Shown: positions 62,334 to 64,000 of the stretch, piece after piece | Numbering within the stretch: position 1 is the first letter of the stretch | How the letters are laid out: every line of letters starts with the position of its first letter | Assembly (NCBI GenBank): GCA_050176585.1 | Contig: JBFXHX010000019.1 | Span: forward strand, 6,882-70,881 | From: CAYYWP01 sp050176585 | GTDB lineage: Bacteria; Desulfobacterota; Binatia; HRBIN30; CADEER01 | Reading direction: 5' to 3' | Length of the DNA stretch: 64,000 nucleotides | Translations under genes and position numbers: made by a program | Notes under the pieces: model-generated | The model's input: the letters and a program-made list of their open reading frames with translations, nothing else | What the model was told of the DNA's origin: nothing | Database searches by the model: none

Positions 62334-63205
62334 CGCAGGTTGATTGGCGTTTGCCGACCGAGTGCACCGACGCGCCCAGCGCAGAGGTCAACAAAATGTG
62401 CACGCGGGTTCCCAACACTCAGGCCGGAACGGTACACGTTGGTCGCAAAGACGTCGGCCAGAAACTCGTTGCCGCGCACTGACAGACCGAAGAAGAGGCC
62501 TTCATACACGTGAAAGGTCTCGTGCGAGAGAACGATCCCCCTCGTCCCTGCATCAAGGGTGAAGAAGTTGTCCGAGAGGTAGACCGTCCCATCAGAGGCT
62601 GTCAGGCCGTACGAACGCCCTACGACGTTCTCGAAAACCTTGACTCGGCCTGACGTCAAACCTGTGCCTATTTCACTCTGAAGCTGCGGGTTGTTGACCG
62701 TGTCGATCCCTTCGACGATCTGGTTGAACTCCGCCGATGTCGCATCTCGCTGCGTCGCCGGGAGCTCAAGGTACTGTTCGACGAGATCGCGCCAGCCGCC
62801 ACCGCCTCCCTCGCGTCCTGTTACGTTATTGGCCCCTTGGGGGACCGTCGCCTTCGCCCCGGCTGTGCCCCACGACTCCCGGATGCGAGAGGCGCCGACG
62901 GCGAAGAGCACGATGCCGGTGATGAGACTCGCATAGTAGCCAGACTCCACCGCCTGGTAGCGCCGTAGCCCGCCGACGCGACGATGAAGCTGACGGCCGC
63001 CACACCGGCGGCACCCCCGGCCTCTATGGCCCCGCCAAGTGCTGACGCCGCCGTCCACCGCCGTGGTGCGCCAGGCCCGTCCCAGGGGGTCGATATAGGT
63101 CGCACTGCCGTTTAGGTGGTAGTCAAATTTTGTCAGGTCGTTAGCGTCGGGGGTAGTGCCGACCACGAACGCGGTCTGGATCCGCGCCGGGCGCCCACCG
63201 CGCAC
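62330..63205 (-). pseudogene. RHS-tail fragment fused to an HExxH metallopeptidase toxin-like module
   Basis: A 291-codon frame starting near a GTG at 63205, without its own upstream core. The first part, VVGTTPDANDLTKFDYHLNG followed by SATYIDPLGRAW, looks like an RHS-repeat tail. The last third carries a zinc-metallopeptidase site: VLSHETFHVYEG (HETFH, residues 218-222) and a downstream Glu in GNEFLADVFA (E237). Between them, around 62960-63050, the +1 frame instead encodes a plausible hydrophobic segment (GGAIEAGGAAGVAAVSFIVA), suggesting two compensating frameshifts. So it is a displaced or decayed Rhs C-terminal toxin module. Confidence 0.6.
62334..62344. repeat. Left copy of an 11-base direct repeat flanking the metallopeptidase module
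   Basis: CGCAGGTTGAT occurs at 62334-62344 and again at 63218-63228, at both ends of the metallopeptidase module, about 880 bases apart. It could be a trace of recombination that placed the module, or chance. Confidence 0.35.
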
Positions 63206-63217
63206 GACGATCGAGGC

Positions 63218-63228
63218 CGCAGGTTGAT
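63218..63228. repeat. Right copy of the 11-base direct repeat
   Basis: Second copy of CGCAGGTTGAT, between the metallopeptidase frame and the end of the immunity-like gene at 63230. See the left copy. Confidence 0.35.
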
Positions 63229-63229
63229 C

Positions 63230-63637
63230 CTACCTGGTCCCTCGAGAGCGTTCCTGGACGCGCTGCATGAGGCGATCAAGCTTGTCGATCGCTGCTTGCG
63301 AACCGTCGTACGAGTCATCGACATCGAAGGAGATCTTCGTCCACGCGCCTCTGTCGACCAGCACCAGGACAGTGAGCTTTCCTTTCTCGTCGGAGTACGT
63401 CCATTGGAAGGCATAGGCCACGCCGCTAACATTGCGTGCGTTAGTAGGACCTTCGAAGAGTCGCAGGTCGATCTTCTCCTGCTTCGCGTATCGCTCGAAT
63501 GTTTCGGTAGCCAGCTCACGCGCCTCGTCGTGACTCGGGAGCCAGCGAGCGTCAAGGAATAGAAAAAGCCCGGCCGCGACGATGATGACTAAAGGCACCC
63601 ATACCTTCTTCCGGATCACTGGCATGACTGTACTCAC
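63230..63637 (-). CDS. Candidate immunity protein, copy 2 (135 aa, membrane-anchored)
   Basis: Paralogue of the gene at 61212-61619, same length, gap-free alignment, about 68% identical by eye. It begins with GTG at 63637, overlapping the toxin-tail TGA (GTGA). One membrane helix (WVPLVIIVAAGLFLFLDARW) and an outside domain with LFEGPTNARNVSGVAYAFQW and LVLVDRGAWTKISF follow. Differences are concentrated in the membrane anchor, while the outside domain is better kept. Intact reading frame suggests selection. Confidence 0.7.
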   Translation of the reverse strand: MSTVMPVIRKKVWVPLVIIVAAGLFLFLDARWLPSHDEARELATETFERYAKQEKIDLRLFEGPTNARNVSGVAYAFQWTYSDEKGKLTVLVLVDRGAWTKISFDVDDSYDGSQAAIDKLDRLMQRVQERSRGTR

Positions 63638-64000
63638 GGTGAGATCGGCACAGTTCCGCGGTAATAGATGTCGAACTTAACGCCTGCCGTGAACAACGTA
63701 GCGGGAAACAAGGGTTTCGAAGTTGCGGCCGAATGACCCGTACTGCCAGGACTTGATTTCGAAGTTGTACGCGTCCTTGAGGACCGAAATGTTTGCGCCG
63801 GCAATGAGTCGCGTGGTGACGGTTCCGTGCACCAGGAAGTCCTGTGCGTTCTGGAACGTGTACGGCCGCGTGGAACCGGGTCCTCCAGGGAAGTCGCCAA
63901 TGTGCAATCCGGAGAAGTCGAGAGTAGTGGCATCCACGGTGACCGGCCCGCCCTGGCCGTTCTGCCACTGCCACTTCGCCTCGCCCAAGGTGAGGTAGCC
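63634..64000 (-). pseudogene. Toxin C-terminal module, copy 2, frameshifted and cut by the window edge
   Basis: From the right edge the frame reads GYLTLGEAKWQWQNGQGGPV, LDFSGLHIGDFPGGPGSTRP, DFLVHGTVTTRLIAGANISV and RNFETLVSRYVVHG, then stops (63677) because 2 bases are missing relative to copy 1. The correct tail KFDIYYRGTVPISP continues in another frame to the TGA at 63634. The 5' part lies outside the window. It resembles the variable C-terminus of a polymorphic toxin (Rhs-type); I cannot name the toxin family. Either the gene is inactivated or the 2-base loss is a sequencing error. Confidence 0.6.

Overview
This is a GC-rich, gene-dense bacterial chromosome segment with about 70 genes, nearly all intact. 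The housekeeping genes (ligA, the mreBCD/mrdA/rodA block, radA, lepB, a pcrA-type helicase, a tRNA-Leu) point to a Gram-negative chromosome. Four secreted proteins combine a signal peptide, a Thr/Pro-rich stalk and a dockerin-like EF-hand pair built around a GDCNxxGxVxVxEL motif. I associate that architecture with uncultivated lineages once filed as Deltaproteobacteria, especially Candidatus Binatota (Binatia). This placement is an inference from protein style and not a phylogeny.

Layout. 1-1.4 kb: a lipoprotein cut by the window edge, a SLOG nucleotide-binding protein and a Thr/Pro-stalk EF-hand protein. 1.6-5.5 kb: a minor-pilin operon (fimT, pilV, pilW, and a very large pilX-like gene). 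5.7-8.5 kb: a YajD-type HNH nuclease, acylphosphatase and ligA. 8.7-9.8 kb: a lone receiver-domain protein and thioredoxin. 9.8-15.5 kb: the rod-shape block mreB-mreC-mreD-mrdA-rodA, divergent from a PpiD-like chaperone. 17.5-24 kb: a small Cys protein, a MATE pump, radA, and the biotin genes bioF-bioA-bioD. 24-31 kb: larC, a hydrolase, a DUF456 protein, an acyl-CoA dehydrogenase, an EF-hand secreted protein, a DUF1232-DnaJ protein, a Nudix hydrolase and a peroxiredoxin. 31.3-36 kb: lepB, a pcrA-like helicase and moaB-moaD-moaE. 36-44.7 kb: a quinone oxidoreductase and a glycogen-debranching neighbourhood (glgX and a GH133 enzyme), then a membrane/TPR protein. 44.7-55.3 kb: single metabolic and redox genes, a Cys-rich repeat protein, a secreted histidine-phosphatase-like protein, an LLM oxidoreductase and an Mrp/ApbC ATPase. 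55.3-60 kb: a surface-protein cluster, then a lipoprotein and a HEAT-repeat protein ending at tRNA-Leu(CAA).

The last 4 kb, beyond the tRNA, look different: lower coding density, broken reading frames, duplicated genes and small orphan modules, nearly all on the minus strand. I read this as a decaying array of polymorphic-toxin (Rhs-type) C-terminal modules with intact, translationally coupled immunity-like genes. Two copies of one toxin tail plus a membrane-anchored 135-residue partner flank an HExxH metallopeptidase module that is coupled to a GspG-like protein.

The two most interesting observations are this toxin/immunity array and an apparently unnamed secreted domain of about 185 residues that occurs three times in two neighbouring genes (55.3-58.4 kb). 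All functional calls rest on motif recognition by eye; no database search was possible.
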